A stretch of 64,000 bases of DNA from DASSBQ01 sp040981125 (GCA_040981125.1 JANRMQ010000001.1:62001-126000), one strand, 5' to 3'; shown: positions 43,427 to 52,264, counted from the stretch's first letter. Notes: generated from the letters alone by a model not told the origin. Numbers and translations: made by a program.

Positions 43427-44007
43427 GGCACACTCCCTGCCAAACAATCCTGTGTCGATCGAGTATAACAACGGACCTCGTGGCGACCGAGGAGATAATT
43501 AAAATCCATCCAGACCGAGGCGTCCATTACGAGCTGAGCTTCACGGACGGCGCATGATGTTTTCAGCACCGAAACGGTTTGCCGCGGTCCTCCACAATTT
43601 GTGGGGATAAGTTTGTGGATAAACGGAAGAACCGGTCCGACCGGCCGCCAGGACGGCGTTTGAAGAGAAGATTGCCTATTCTTTGTGCATTGAACTCACA
43701 CCACGCCCGGCCCCCATATCTTGCGGCTTGACTATTCGACTTTTCTACAAATGAGGGGCGGTTGACCACGCCGGTCTTTCCTGTCCTCGTTTATCCTACG
43801 TGGAGGAAACATCAAACCTATCAGCAGAGGGTATTCGCAGGTTATGCACAAGCTGGTATGTGACAGCGGCCGAAATTCTCCTTTTCCTGATCATCCGTGT
43901 CGATTCGATCACGATCAGCACAGAGAAGAGTGGCGATGCCTACGGCCGCCATCGTAAGATGATGACACGAATGAGAATGCCCTATTCTCCGTCGGTATAT
44001 CTTCTCA
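43427..44007. other. Gap with candidate DnaA boxes
   Basis: About 580 bases without a supported gene. A perfect DnaA box (TTATCCACA on the minus strand) lies at 43613-43621, and TTATGCACA, fitting TTATNCACA, at 43842-43850. A near match TGTGGGGATAA is at 43599-43609 and TTATCCTAC at 43791-43799. No dnaA, dnaN or similar gene is nearby. A small minus-strand frame (43563-43769) overlaps the boxes and is not called. Confidence 0.45.
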
Positions 44008-44742
44008 ATGATCAAGCAGGTTGTCAGCACACTTCTTTCGTTCGGTGCCTCACTGATCCTGAGCATCGCTGCTCTGACAGGTTGCCAGCGAGTTGAACAG
44101 GGTTATTGGACTAAACAGGGGGTGTCACAGGAGCAATTTAACATCGACTACCGTCGCGATTTTCGGGAATGCGCCAGGGAAGGGCTGCGACAGGGCGCGC
44201 CAGCCGATGAAACGCCAGAAAACGACACGATCCGGATGAGGCATCTCTCCCGGCATGGCACCGGCTCAAACAAATTCACCGAATGCATGAACGCCCGGGG
44301 TTATGAATGGACCACGATGCGGCCGTTGGCAGGGCCCGATTCTCACAGTACATCGTCTCCCGAAGCTGAATCATGCCCCAAAGAACGTCTGGTCGTAGAC
44401 CCGTTCGGGTATCCCCATTGCGCCTCCGAGAAACAGAAGCAAGGGGACGCCGGATCAATCACTGCCCCACTCGTTAGTCCTTCCGGGGTTCCTCCGGATG
44501 TGACGCCTGACGTCCCCCTCGAACGTCCGCCTGAAGCCCCTACGAGTAAACCGGCTCTTGTTCCGGACAACCAGACGGCGCCCTCCCAACAGGCAGCTCC
44601 GGCTGCAGAATCGTCACAGGGCCGACGGCGGGCCTTCGATGAAAGTCTTTGCATCCAGCTTTCCCAGGCATCCCTTTCCAACCCCTTTGACACCTTTCTC
44701 CGTTGCATGGAAGAAAAGGGCTGGCCGCCTTCTTCAAAGTGA
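44008..44742 (+). CDS. Hypothetical lipoprotein with Pro-rich linker
   Basis: 244 residues. Signal and lipobox: LLSFGASLILSIAALTGCQR. Two similar Cys-containing segments flank a Pro/Ser/Ala-rich linker. The first is DYRRDFRECAREGL and FTECMNARGYEW; the last is ESLCIQLSQASLSNPFDTFL and CMEEKGWPP. The CMxxxGW/CMxxKGW pattern, seen twice, suggests a duplicated small domain with paired cysteines. Function is unknown. Confidence 0.72.
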   Translation: MIKQVVSTLLSFGASLILSIAALTGCQRVEQGYWTKQGVSQEQFNIDYRRDFRECAREGLRQGAPADETPENDTIRMRHLSRHGTGSNKFTECMNARGYEWTTMRPLAGPDSHSTSSPEAESCPKERLVVDPFGYPHCASEKQKQGDAGSITAPLVSPSGVPPDVTPDVPLERPPEAPTSKPALVPDNQTAPSQQAAPAAESSQGRRRAFDESLCIQLSQASLSNPFDTFLRCMEEKGWPPSSK

Positions 44743-44862
44743 GCAGGTACGTAGCCGGGCCGACTTCATGGCATTCAGACTCTATGGTCGGCTCGTGGAA
44801 AGGTCTGACGGGAGGCACCGCCGGCGTAGAGCCGGCCACTGGGTGGAACCCACGCGATGGCT

Positions 44863-45951
44863 TTATCGATGATGCGCCATCGTCATTCCTCGCTCTTGGA
44901 TGTGCTTGGCTACCGTGCGGGCAACCAGCCGATGACCCGATTCATTCCAATGTTCATCGGGGGTCTCAACATCTTCGCCCCGCTCTAGCGCCTGGTCGAT
45001 CACCTCGGGAATATCATTCCAGTATTGAATGCCATGGTGGGCCGAGATCATCGCAAACGCCTCATTGTACGGTGAAGCATTGTCACAACTGAACGCCATG
45101 ATGGGCGTGGCGCCGACACGCGCACGCACCCGGCCCATGAGTTCGTCGGTCACCTGTACGGCGCGTAGAAAACCGGCGTGTTTGAAGCCTTCCGCTTCAA
45201 TAACTGATTCCACCGACGTAGTCGCTGTCGTGGCCCGCAAACGGTCTATCCGACTTAAGACAAAATACAAGAAGCGGCTGTGCTGATTGACCCATTCGCG
45301 AACTTCCAGCCACGCGGGTTTGGGAGACAGATAGGTGACAGTGCCGTTGATCCAATAGGGCCGGGTCAAACCGTTATTGTTATACAGGCTCGCCTGCTCC
45401 AATTCATGATCATTATTGATGAAATCATTGATGCAGTATTGCCAGAGAATCAGATCCGGCTTGATCTCATCGACATAGCGATCCAAAATTAAATACTGCT
45501 GAAGCGTCCCGTACCCGCCTGCCCCATATGCGAACACTTCCATGTTCAATGCCTCGCTTACGAGGGCGGCATACGTCTTGTCGTCGGAGACCGCCGTGGC
45601 TTGCGTATAGGAATCACCGATGATAAGGAGTTTCGGCCGAGTCGAGTCCAGTACGCCGAACAGACGAAATCCATACCGATGTTGAGAGCGATGCACCGGA
45701 TAGCTCCTTCCGCCTTTTGTCTTCGCCGTGACCGTTTCCTCGTAATCGTCAGTGGCGCGCCATCCCAAGTCAGGGTCAAGCTTGAGCGCCCCCACGCGGC
45801 CTGACGTCTTTTCAAAAAATGGAATGCCGTCCCGGACCAGATGGACGGTTCTTATGGCCGCCTCTCCGAGGCAGATGCTCGCGATGATCAACAGTGCCAG
45901 GACGGCGACAGAAGCAAGAACGAGGACGGGTTTACTGGATCGGTGGCCCAC
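44863..45951 (-). CDS. Membrane-anchored SGNH-type hydrolase
   Basis: 362 residues. An N-terminal membrane helix (VLVLASVAVLALLIIASICL) precedes an SGNH/GDSL-like domain. Block I is KLLIIGDSYTQATAVSDDKT with the nucleophile Ser, and the Gly block is YGAGGYGTLQQY. The Asn block is LILWQYCINDFINND, and the C-terminal Asp-His pair is likely DEHWNESGHRLVA. Such proteins de-acetylate or esterify cell-surface sugars or lipids. The substrate is unknown. No glycan cluster is nearby. Confidence 0.82.
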   Translation of the reverse strand: MGHRSSKPVLVLASVAVLALLIIASICLGEAAIRTVHLVRDGIPFFEKTSGRVGALKLDPDLGWRATDDYEETVTAKTKGGRSYPVHRSQHRYGFRLFGVLDSTRPKLLIIGDSYTQATAVSDDKTYAALVSEALNMEVFAYGAGGYGTLQQYLILDRYVDEIKPDLILWQYCINDFINNDHELEQASLYNNNGLTRPYWINGTVTYLSPKPAWLEVREWVNQHSRFLYFVLSRIDRLRATTATTSVESVIEAEGFKHAGFLRAVQVTDELMGRVRARVGATPIMAFSCDNASPYNEAFAMISAHHGIQYWNDIPEVIDQALERGEDVETPDEHWNESGHRLVARTVAKHIQERGMTMAHHR

Positions 45952-46368
45952 GCCTCACCCCCTTCAGTTGCGGAACTCCACAATTGAATCGGCAATGCAG
46001 GTCATCGGCTCGATCAATGAAACAATGCGTAATGCTATACCAGGAAGAGATTTCTTATGACAAAAAGGCGATTCGCAGCATGTATCACCGGAGGCTCGTC
46101 GGCCGGATTCCGGCAGGTCGTTTCTCGGCAGGTCAGTTTTCGGCAGCTTAACGAACAATGTGATCAGGGTCGCCACAAAACAACAGGCCACAACAAATGC
46201 CCCCTGACAGTCGGCCGTACGCCATTTTGAGAGAGAGCAGGCCGGCTCAAAGGCCAGATAAGCGTGCCATAACCGTACGGAGTTGAGGAATCGGGAAAAA
46301 CCTCAGATCGAGAGAAATGAGGCCCTAAAAACGAATCGTCTAGCTACTAGGAGAGATTGTGCCGGCGG
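45952..46368. other. Gap with a short triple direct repeat
   Basis: 417 bases without a supported gene. At about 46110-46150 a unit CGGCAGGTC-GTTT recurs three times with a period of 15-16 bases, the last copy partial. Two overlapping small frames on opposite strands (45894-46151 and 45964-46191) are built on these repeats and are not called. Confidence 0.45.
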
Positions 46369-47025
46369 CTATTCCGGCCTGACCAGCCCTGTGCGGATCG
46401 CCAGACGGACCAGCCCTGGGATATCATGAATTTCGAGGCGATCCATGAGCTGTGCCCGATGCGTTTCAACTGTCTTGACGCTCAAATCGAGACGCTGCGC
46501 GATCTGTTTTGTCGAGCATCCTTCGGCGATGAGTTGAAGAATTTCGCGTTGGCGCCCGGTCAGCCTACCGAGAGGGCCGGGGTCGGGATCGTCCTTCCGG
46601 CAATAGGCGTTGACCGTGAATTTGGCTACGGCGGGTGTTAAATACGTGTCTCCCCGCCACACCGTCTTAATGGCCAGTTCCAGTTCAGTTCGATCGGCAT
46701 CCTTCAGCAGATATCCCGCCGCTCCGGCTCGAAGGGCCTCCTTGAGATACTCTTCGTTTGTATACATCGAAAGCATCAAGATCTTCGTATTCGGGCATTC
46801 CTGCCTGATGCGGGCGGTCGCCTGAAGCCCGTTCATCTCCGGCATGGCAATGTCCATCAGAACAACATCCGGCTGGAGCTCCTTGGAGACTTTCAGTGCG
46901 TCCCGCCCATTGCTGACCTCGCCGATAACCTGAACCCCTTCCAGTTTTTCAAGCAAAGCTCTAAAGCCGGCCCTCACCAATGTGTGGTCCTCGACAAGGA
47001 GCACCCGCACTTTACCCATGTTCAT
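46369..47025 (-). CDS. NarL/LuxR-type response regulator
   Basis: About 218 residues. The receiver (1-120) has VRVLLVEDHTLVRAGFRALL, the acceptor in VVLMDIAMPEMNG and Lys in AAGYLLKDAD. The C-terminal LuxR helix-turn-helix is LTGRQREILQLIAEGCSTKQ followed by LSVKTVETHRAQLMDRL. ATGs at 47025 and 47019 both overlap the upstream kinase stop at 47012, and AAGG precedes the first. It is the partner of that kinase. The regulon cannot be told from the sequence. Confidence 0.92.
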   Translation of the reverse strand: MNMGKVRVLLVEDHTLVRAGFRALLEKLEGVQVIGEVSNGRDALKVSKELQPDVVLMDIAMPEMNGLQATARIRQECPNTKILMLSMYTNEEYLKEALRAGAAGYLLKDADRTELELAIKTVWRGDTYLTPAVAKFTVNAYCRKDDPDPGPLGRLTGRQREILQLIAEGCSTKQIAQRLDLSVKTVETHRAQLMDRLEIHDIPGLVRLAIRTGLVRPE

Positions 47026-48574
47026 ATTCGCCTTCATCCGGATCTCGACCGATGGGGAATATTGCGTGGATCTGGGTCCCCGCATCGTGAGCCGATGTAA
47101 CCGTTAGTCGCCCCCCGAGAAGACGCACCCGCTCTTCCATCCCCGACAGCCCGACGGTACGCCCGGCATGAGCCGCTTCTCGGATTTGATGGGAGTCAAA
47201 GCCTTTGCCGTCGTCGCGGATTATGACATCCAGTTCTCGATCGCGCATTTCCAGGCGCACTTCGACTCTTTTTGCCTCCGCATGGCGAGCCACATTGGTC
47301 AATGCCTCCTGGGTTAATCGAAAACATGAAATCTCCACGCCGGGGACCAGCCGTGTGACGATTCCGTCGGCTTGAAAGTTCAGTTCCCATCCGGCACGTT
47401 CGGCCTGCCTGCCGGCATACCATCGCAAAGCAGGCACGAGTCCCAGTTCATCCAACATTGAAGGTCTTAAGTTCAACGCGAGATTGCGGATATGTTGGAG
47501 CACTTGGTCCAGGATTTCAAGGCTATCGAGAATCTGCTTCTCCGCGGCCGTGTCCGCGGAAAGCGCCGGCGATTCACCGAGTTCGCGCAGGTTCAGCTTG
47601 ATGGCGGTCAAGGCTTGCCCTATTTCATCGTGCAAATCTCGGGCTATGGCGCGACGTTCCGATTCCTGGATCTCCATCAGCCTGCTGGAGAGCACTCGCA
47701 ATCGCGCATTGGCTTTACTCAAAGCCGCGGTACGCTCCATCACGCGGTGCTCGAGGTCTTCATGCGCGACCTTCAACACGTCCTGCACCTGCTTCTGCTC
47801 CGTAATGTCCGTATTGAGTTCAAGGCTTCCGTTCGGCACGCCCTTCGCATCTCTCAACAGCGTCCACCGGCTGGAAACAGTGATCCGATCGCCGTTCCGA
47901 GTCGTATGGATCAGTTCTCCGGCCCAATGTCCCTTGGCCAGAAACTCCTTTTTGATTTCCTCCAGCGGCTTCGGAAACTCCGTCTTCAGAAAGTCGTGAA
48001 TATAGGCGCCGTCGGCTTCCCTGTTCGTCCATCCGTAGAGACGAACCGCTCCATCGCTCCAATACGTAATGGTGTCACGCTCCAAATCTCGGACAAATAT
48101 TGCGTCGTTGACCAGGTTTAGGAGTTCGGCTTGGCGCCGAAGCAGTTCTTCGGCTTCGATTGCTTTTCCTACGTCTTGAAGGACGAAAACGAATCCGGCT
48201 ATCGCTCCGGCAGCATCCGGCAAGGCGGTGATCGAGAGCCGTACGATCAACCGGCGACCACATCTATGGATGTAGGTCCAATTCGCTTCGACCATATCGC
48301 CTACCCTGATTCCAGCAACAAGGGCACAAAATCGTTCGGCCGCGGCGGCCGATTCGGAAGGAATAGTGTGGGTCCGAATATCCAATTCGGCGGCGTCATG
48401 GAATTCAGCAGGAGTCCGTTTACCGATCACTTCCTCGGCATAGAACCCTAATAGATGCTCGGCCGCTTTGTTGAAGCCGGTGATGATCCCGGCCGATGTG
48501 GTCGATATGATGGCTAAACCGCGGGTACGCCACTTGACGCCGTCGTCCGACACATTCACCTCCACGGGCGCCAT
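47012..48574 (-). CDS. PAS-containing NarX/DegS-family histidine kinase
   Basis: 520 residues, no membrane helix, so cytoplasmic. PAS 1 is at about 20-130 (ISTTSAGIITGFNKAAEHLL) and PAS 2 at about 145-255 (VNDAIFVRDLERDTITYWSD). The HisKA_3 domain has the H box RAIARDLHDEIGQALTAIKL. The ATPase domain has RLTQEALTNVARHAEAKRVE, DDGKGFD and GLSGMEERVRLLGG. It overlaps the regulator by about 14 bases. A chromophore or ligand for the PAS domains is not evident. Confidence 0.92.
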   Translation of the reverse strand: MAPVEVNVSDDGVKWRTRGLAIISTTSAGIITGFNKAAEHLLGFYAEEVIGKRTPAEFHDAAELDIRTHTIPSESAAAAERFCALVAGIRVGDMVEANWTYIHRCGRRLIVRLSITALPDAAGAIAGFVFVLQDVGKAIEAEELLRRQAELLNLVNDAIFVRDLERDTITYWSDGAVRLYGWTNREADGAYIHDFLKTEFPKPLEEIKKEFLAKGHWAGELIHTTRNGDRITVSSRWTLLRDAKGVPNGSLELNTDITEQKQVQDVLKVAHEDLEHRVMERTAALSKANARLRVLSSRLMEIQESERRAIARDLHDEIGQALTAIKLNLRELGESPALSADTAAEKQILDSLEILDQVLQHIRNLALNLRPSMLDELGLVPALRWYAGRQAERAGWELNFQADGIVTRLVPGVEISCFRLTQEALTNVARHAEAKRVEVRLEMRDRELDVIIRDDGKGFDSHQIREAAHAGRTVGLSGMEERVRLLGGRLTVTSAHDAGTQIHAIFPIGRDPDEGEYEHG

Positions 48575-48679
48575 GACTCGGCGGCCAAAGGCGCCATCGC
48601 AACGTACTCCTCTTCTGTGCGCGTCCGCCGCAGGAGACGATGGGTTTCCCTATTGTAAGGAGCCGGTTCGTAAGGATCT

Positions 48680-49042
48680 TCAGCCGGGAAACGGAGCAAT
48701 GTACCTATATCCGCAGTTTTTGCATTCCCACCGTTGAGAAGCAGGCTCTGCCGACTGCTCCGGTTGTTGCGTGCAGGGCCGCATCGGTTCGATGCAGCGA
48801 TAGCAGTGCAAAACATCATCGACCGTAATCCCCCACGCGATCGGTTCGGAAGTTCCGCGCCGGCCATTCTGGTCCAAGCACAACAATGCGCGTCCCATCA
48901 TGGTTTCTATAACGTCTTCAAGAAGATCTTCGGGCGGAGCGGCCGCAAGCTCGATCCGCCGTCCATCTACCTCAACGACGCATTGGCCGGCTTGCCACAA
49001 TCCATCGATACGATAAGCAATCGGTATCAGTACATTCAGCAT
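48680..49042 (-). CDS. Hypothetical protein with C-terminal zinc ribbon
   Basis: 120 residues. The first half is a small alpha/beta region (VLIPIAYRIDGLWQAGQCVV, EDLLEDVIETMMGRALLCLD). Cysteines occur in LHCYRCIEPMRPC and, at the end, RWECKNCGYRYIAPFPG, a rubredoxin-like knuckle. No family recognised. It precedes the kinase-regulator pair on the same strand, 105 bases upstream. Confidence 0.6.
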   Translation of the reverse strand: MLNVLIPIAYRIDGLWQAGQCVVEVDGRRIELAAAPPEDLLEDVIETMMGRALLCLDQNGRRGTSEPIAWGITVDDVLHCYRCIEPMRPCTQQPEQSAEPASQRWECKNCGYRYIAPFPG

Positions 49043-49160
49043 AGCGCCAGGAGGAGATTCTTCAGCACCTCAATCTTGATCATGCATCATCCTCATTCCC
49101 GCTGCCGAAGTCCATGCCAGATGGCGCTGGAAATGAGAATTCTGAACCAATGCCATTATT

Positions 49161-49514
49161 TTATGGCTTATTCTGGCACACATCCATCAAGCTGAAGTAC
49201 ACGAGTACCGCCGCATCTTTGTGCCATTCTTCCGGATGCTCCTTCACATACCTCTCCATGGTGGCGGCCGCCTGGCGATACGAGATCTTCTTATTCACGA
49301 TGCAGGAAAGTGTTTGTACCCAGGCGGTATCGGACTTTCCCTCCTTGTGTTCCAGTGAAGCAGCCTCTGCCCACGCATCCAGCACTCCTGCCACATACCC
49401 ACCCCGCCATGAACTGTTCATACTCTGCCATTCATAGCCGGTGATCGCCAGTGCATTCCCGCAACCAAGAAGCATCAGAATTAAAAGCACCAATAACTTT
49501 GAGGCCATGTCCAT
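49161..49514 (-). CDS. Exported Rap1a/Tai-like small protein
   Basis: 117 residues with a signal peptide (LLVLLILMLLGCGNALA). The mature part GGYVAGVLDAWAEAAS, a central Cys in QTLSCIVNKKISYRQAAATM, RYVKEHPEEWHKDAAVLVYF and a final Cys resemble the Rap1a/Tai fold, which includes periplasmic immunity proteins of type VI effectors. No effector or secretion gene is nearby. An immunity role is therefore only a possibility. Confidence 0.65.
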   Translation of the reverse strand: MDMASKLLVLLILMLLGCGNALAITGYEWQSMNSSWRGGYVAGVLDAWAEAASLEHKEGKSDTAWVQTLSCIVNKKISYRQAAATMERYVKEHPEEWHKDAAVLVYFSLMDVCQNKP

Positions 49515-49660
49515 TCCATTCTATCCATTGGCTTACGACCGATTTCTGCGAATCGAAGCATATTCAATGAGACCCTGACCCTCCCACGCCTGTAAGGATC
49601 TTGGATCTAAGCGTTCGTCGCCTCACAGCCGACCACAATTCTCAAATCGGTTCCATGCGG

Positions 49661-49843
49661 TTATGACAAGTCTGCCAGATCGTTCAACGCATTGAGTAAC
49701 TCTGTGCCCTCCTCTTTCGTCAATGTCACGGTCTGGGCATGACTGCCTTCACCGAAGTGAGCCCAATAGTGATCTCCCGCTTCGTTCAGATACTGGATAT
49801 ATTCCTTCTTCACATAATACGAACCGATTTTCATGTATACCAT
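49661..49843 (-). CDS. Small hypothetical protein
   Basis: 60 residues from the ATG at 49843, which has GAGGAG about 10 bases upstream. The frame open to 49933 lacks such a site. Content: KIGSYYVKKEYIQYLNEAGD, then VTLTKEEGTELLNALNDL. A short beta-alpha unit with no Cys and no signal. No family recognised. It lies between two other very small genes on the same strand. Confidence 0.55.
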   Translation of the reverse strand: MVYMKIGSYYVKKEYIQYLNEAGDHYWAHFGEGSHAQTVTLTKEEGTELLNALNDLADLS

Positions 49844-49881
49844 GGCCTGTGTCTCCTCTGCTAAGGTTCTCCTTATCAGCC

Positions 49882-50166
49882 TTACAGTTCGGTAAAGAAA
49901 TCGGTTTGGTAGCCACACTGCTCGCATTCCCAAACTTGCCTGTCTTCTTCAAATCCTTCTTGGCTGGGTAATCGCTGCAGAGTGATCTTGCATTGCGGAC
50001 ATACGGGATGATTCGGTGATTCCCTAGGCGCCGCTAAAGGTTTCTGGGGCTCGACTTTACGCGATAATGAACTTCCGCATTTTGGGCATATGAATTCTTC
50101 CAGGGCCGACGTCAGACGCTGCCGCATGGGCGTTCCACATTGAGGACAAGGCGATTCGGTCGGCAT
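49882..50166 (-). CDS. Small protein with three zinc-knuckle pairs
   Basis: About 94 residues from the ATG at 50166; the frame is open to 50214. Four CxxC pairs occur: PCPQCGTP, FICPKCGSS, HPVCPQCKI and WECEQCGYQ. That suggests two zinc ribbons joined by a Pro-rich linker. Such proteins often bind nucleic acid or protein partners, but no role can be assigned. No ribosome site is visible. Confidence 0.6.
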   Translation of the reverse strand: MPTESPCPQCGTPMRQRLTSALEEFICPKCGSSLSRKVEPQKPLAAPRESPNHPVCPQCKITLQRLPSQEGFEEDRQVWECEQCGYQTDFFTEL

Positions 50167-50393
50167 AACAGATCGTTGATTCAGCCTACGTGACTCAACA
50201 TATGGCCTACACAATGCAATTAAGTCAATGAGCCCACTTCATCTATTTGTTGATCTTTCATCTGTCGCTTCGCCGATGTCCCCGTACCCTTTTCGGTGGT
50301 ACTTCCTCCGCTCAGACCGATAGCCCTTCCGTGGAATATAGAATTCTCCGGCACTTGCACACATTCAGAACTCCGATCACCACTGGAGGAACT

Positions 50394-50657
50394 ATGGACG
50401 AGAAAGCTACAAAACTTCTTGAGGCCTTTGCCGAGGTGTGCCGCCATCAGGAGGGACCGCCGCGACCGGAGCATTGGGAGCACTTGTACGCTTTCACCCT
50501 GTATGTCCATCGGCGAGGCCTTCATCCCACTGCGAGAACGGTTCGCGATTACCTGGTGGCGCACGGATGTTCTACTCAGAAAGCCAATTGGGTGGGCGGT
50601 GAGTATAAGCGCTTTACCGAACTGTTAGCCCTATACGATCAGCAACGAAGCACTTGA
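50394..50657 (+). CDS. Small hypothetical protein
   Basis: 87 residues. GGAGG lies 5 bases before the ATG at 50394, which sets the start although the frame is open to 50247. The protein is helical: LLEAFAEVCRHQEGPPRPEH, then FTLYVHRRGLHPTARTVRDY and KANWVGGEYKRFTELLALYD. The HPTARTVRDYL stretch could be a short helix-turn-helix. No family recognised. Confidence 0.6.
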   Translation: MDEKATKLLEAFAEVCRHQEGPPRPEHWEHLYAFTLYVHRRGLHPTARTVRDYLVAHGCSTQKANWVGGEYKRFTELLALYDQQRST

Positions 50658-50705
50658 ACCGATCTCGCTTCTCAATTCAAACCTCCTGCGAATTGGAGAA
50701 ATACA

Positions 50706-50924
50706 ATGATCACAAACATTCACGGCGCACCATCGGACCCGTGCCATACTCGCTTCATGTGCACAGAATGTCACCGTCATCGAGGAGTCAACGGACCACG
50801 CTGCCTCTATTGTCAGGGGCTGAACCCGCCAAAACCCGGTTATCATCGCCTCTTCATTTGTCTGCGGTCGTTTATGCGGCATCCGATCAATTCACTGCAT
50901 CAAATTCCGAGTTTGTGTCGCTGA
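50706..50924 (+). CDS. Possible small zinc-finger protein
   Basis: 72 residues. A GGAGA lies 6 bases before the ATG. A four-Cys knuckle is present in FMCTECHRHRG and PRCLYCQG. The C-terminal part overlaps the minus-strand frame at 50887-51162, so at most one of them is entirely real near 50900. No family recognised. Confidence 0.4.
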   Translation: MITNIHGAPSDPCHTRFMCTECHRHRGVNGPRCLYCQGLNPPKPGYHRLFICLRSFMRHPINSLHQIPSLCR

Positions 50925-51162
50925 TCAAATACCGCATCTTTCCAGTCCTGATATTCCACCGATCTACCCAGTAAGGTCTACCCGACACAGGACGCCAATC
51001 GTAACCACAGTCTTCCGCAACCTCCTCTTTGGAACACCTACCGACATATCGCCTTAGTGACGGCTGATCGTGCGCCCAAGCAATGTGGCATCCGCTCTTT
51101 GAGAGGATCAGGACACGATTGGTGACTTGCCTACAATATTGCCGCTTGAGTTCGCCAACCAA
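50887..51162 (-). CDS. Doubtful hypothetical protein
   Basis: 91 residues, composition reasonable (WRPVSGRPYWVDRWNIRTGK, with four Cys). There is no clear ribosome site and no family. It is listed because this stretch (50658-51398) otherwise has only the small zinc-finger frame. Confidence 0.3.
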   Translation of the reverse strand: MVGELKRQYCRQVTNRVLILSKSGCHIAWAHDQPSLRRYVGRCSKEEVAEDCGYDWRPVSGRPYWVDRWNIRTGKMRYLISDTNSEFDAVN

Positions 51163-51359
51163 ACATCGATAGTCTCTCAGTCCATCTCGTTAGTTCCTTC
51201 ACGGAACAGTTACCGCTAGATTGACGGAAGTATGGAGAACTCAACGGCCGGTTATGGGACGGTGCGTGAAGAGAATCTGTTCATGTCATTCCACGATGGC
51301 TGACAGAAGATTCAAGCACGGCACATTGATTACGATGAGCACCGACCACATGGTGCGAT

Positions 51360-51373
51360 GTGTAATATTACAC
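51360..51373. promoter_or_regulatory. Perfect 14-bp palindrome upstream of the GYD gene
   Basis: GTGTAATATTACAC is a perfect inverted repeat ending 25 bases before the ATG at 51399. Its size and place suggest an operator for a dimeric repressor. No cognate regulator gene is adjacent. Confidence 0.45.
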
Positions 51374-51398
51374 GCTCCAACATATAAGGAGGTTACCG

Positions 51399-51692
51399 AT
51401 GGCGACTTACCTCATTCAATCGCAGTGGACCGATCAGGGCATCCGAAACGTGAAAGAATCAGCGAAACGTCTCGATCTTGGGAAAAAGAAGCTGAAGGAA
51501 ATGGGTGGGGAAATCAAAGCCTTTTACCTCACCACGGGACCGTACGACATGTTAGCTGTCGTTGATGTGCCCAATGATGAGGTCCTTGCGGCTCATCTCT
51601 TATGGCTCGGCTCTCAAGGCAATCTCAGAACACAGACCATCAAAGCTTATACTGAGGACGAGTTTCGGAACATTATAAGCGGTCTCACGTAG
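51399..51692 (+). CDS. GYD domain protein
   Basis: 97 residues, one GYD domain (ferredoxin-like fold). Typical blocks are YLIQSQWTDQGIRNVKESAK, AFYLTTGPYDMLAVVDVPND and the final EDEFRNIISGL. AAGGAGG lies 7 bases before the ATG. The molecular role of the family is not well established. A perfect palindrome lies just upstream, suggesting regulated expression. Confidence 0.88.
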   Translation: MATYLIQSQWTDQGIRNVKESAKRLDLGKKKLKEMGGEIKAFYLTTGPYDMLAVVDVPNDEVLAAHLLWLGSQGNLRTQTIKAYTEDEFRNIISGLT

Positions 51693-52022
51693 AACGTGAT
51701 CGGTATCTGCGATACCGCAGCTTAAGTAATCTAGCAAACTTCGTTTCCGATGCGGTCGGACCGGAATGCCTACCGCCGGCTTGGTTGAGAGATCGAAATT
51801 CCGCGCGCCATGCTTTACCGCACATGGGAAGATTTGCTTGCCGGCCACGCCATACAGTTGAATGGCGTCATTCTGCAGTTGGTGACCGGTTGCTGTATTA
51901 AAAGCGCCGAAGCCTATGGATGAGGAACTCGATTAGTTTACGAACTGGAATGGCATGAGGTAACATTTTGTTACCTCGTCAGTTATCGGAAGCTGAGCTC
52001 CGAAAAGTCATAGCCGAGGCCC

Positions 52023-52253
52023 GTGGCAGCGACGGGCTTCGCGCTCACTGTCTCCACGGACCATGCTATGCGGTTGCTGGTCATGCGCCTCAAGGAAGAA
52101 GCGCTTCACCATCGGATGTTCACAGAAGTCGAGATTCAAGAATACTTTGAGCGGATGGCCGGGAAGCCCGGCAAACCGGTCAGGATTACCATTTCGAAAG
52201 AAATGTTGGACCGCCTCCCCTTCCCTTCTCAACCAGTAGCCAACGCCGGCTAA
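52023..52253 (+). CDS. Small hypothetical protein, possibly a frameshifted remnant
   Basis: Up to 76 residues (GTG at 52023), helical: HAMRLLVMRLKEEALHHRMF and EVEIQEYFERMAGKPGKPVR. Immediately upstream in another frame (51968-52025) a coding-like stretch LPRQLSEAELRKVIAEARGS could be its natural N-terminus, which would make this a frameshifted gene. It ends 11 bases before HicB. The rest of the 51693-52264 stretch shows nothing clear. Confidence 0.4.
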   Translation: MAATGFALTVSTDHAMRLLVMRLKEEALHHRMFTEVEIQEYFERMAGKPGKPVRITISKEMLDRLPFPSQPVANAG

Positions 52254-52264
52254 TTTAGGCCGCG

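Noticed and set aside
43563..43769. 68-residue minus-strand frame
   Set aside because: Lies over the DnaA boxes, basic and low in structure, no ribosome site.
45964..46191. 75-residue frame containing a short peptide repeat
   Set aside because: The repeat comes from the underlying direct repeat in DNA; both strands are open, so coding is not supported.
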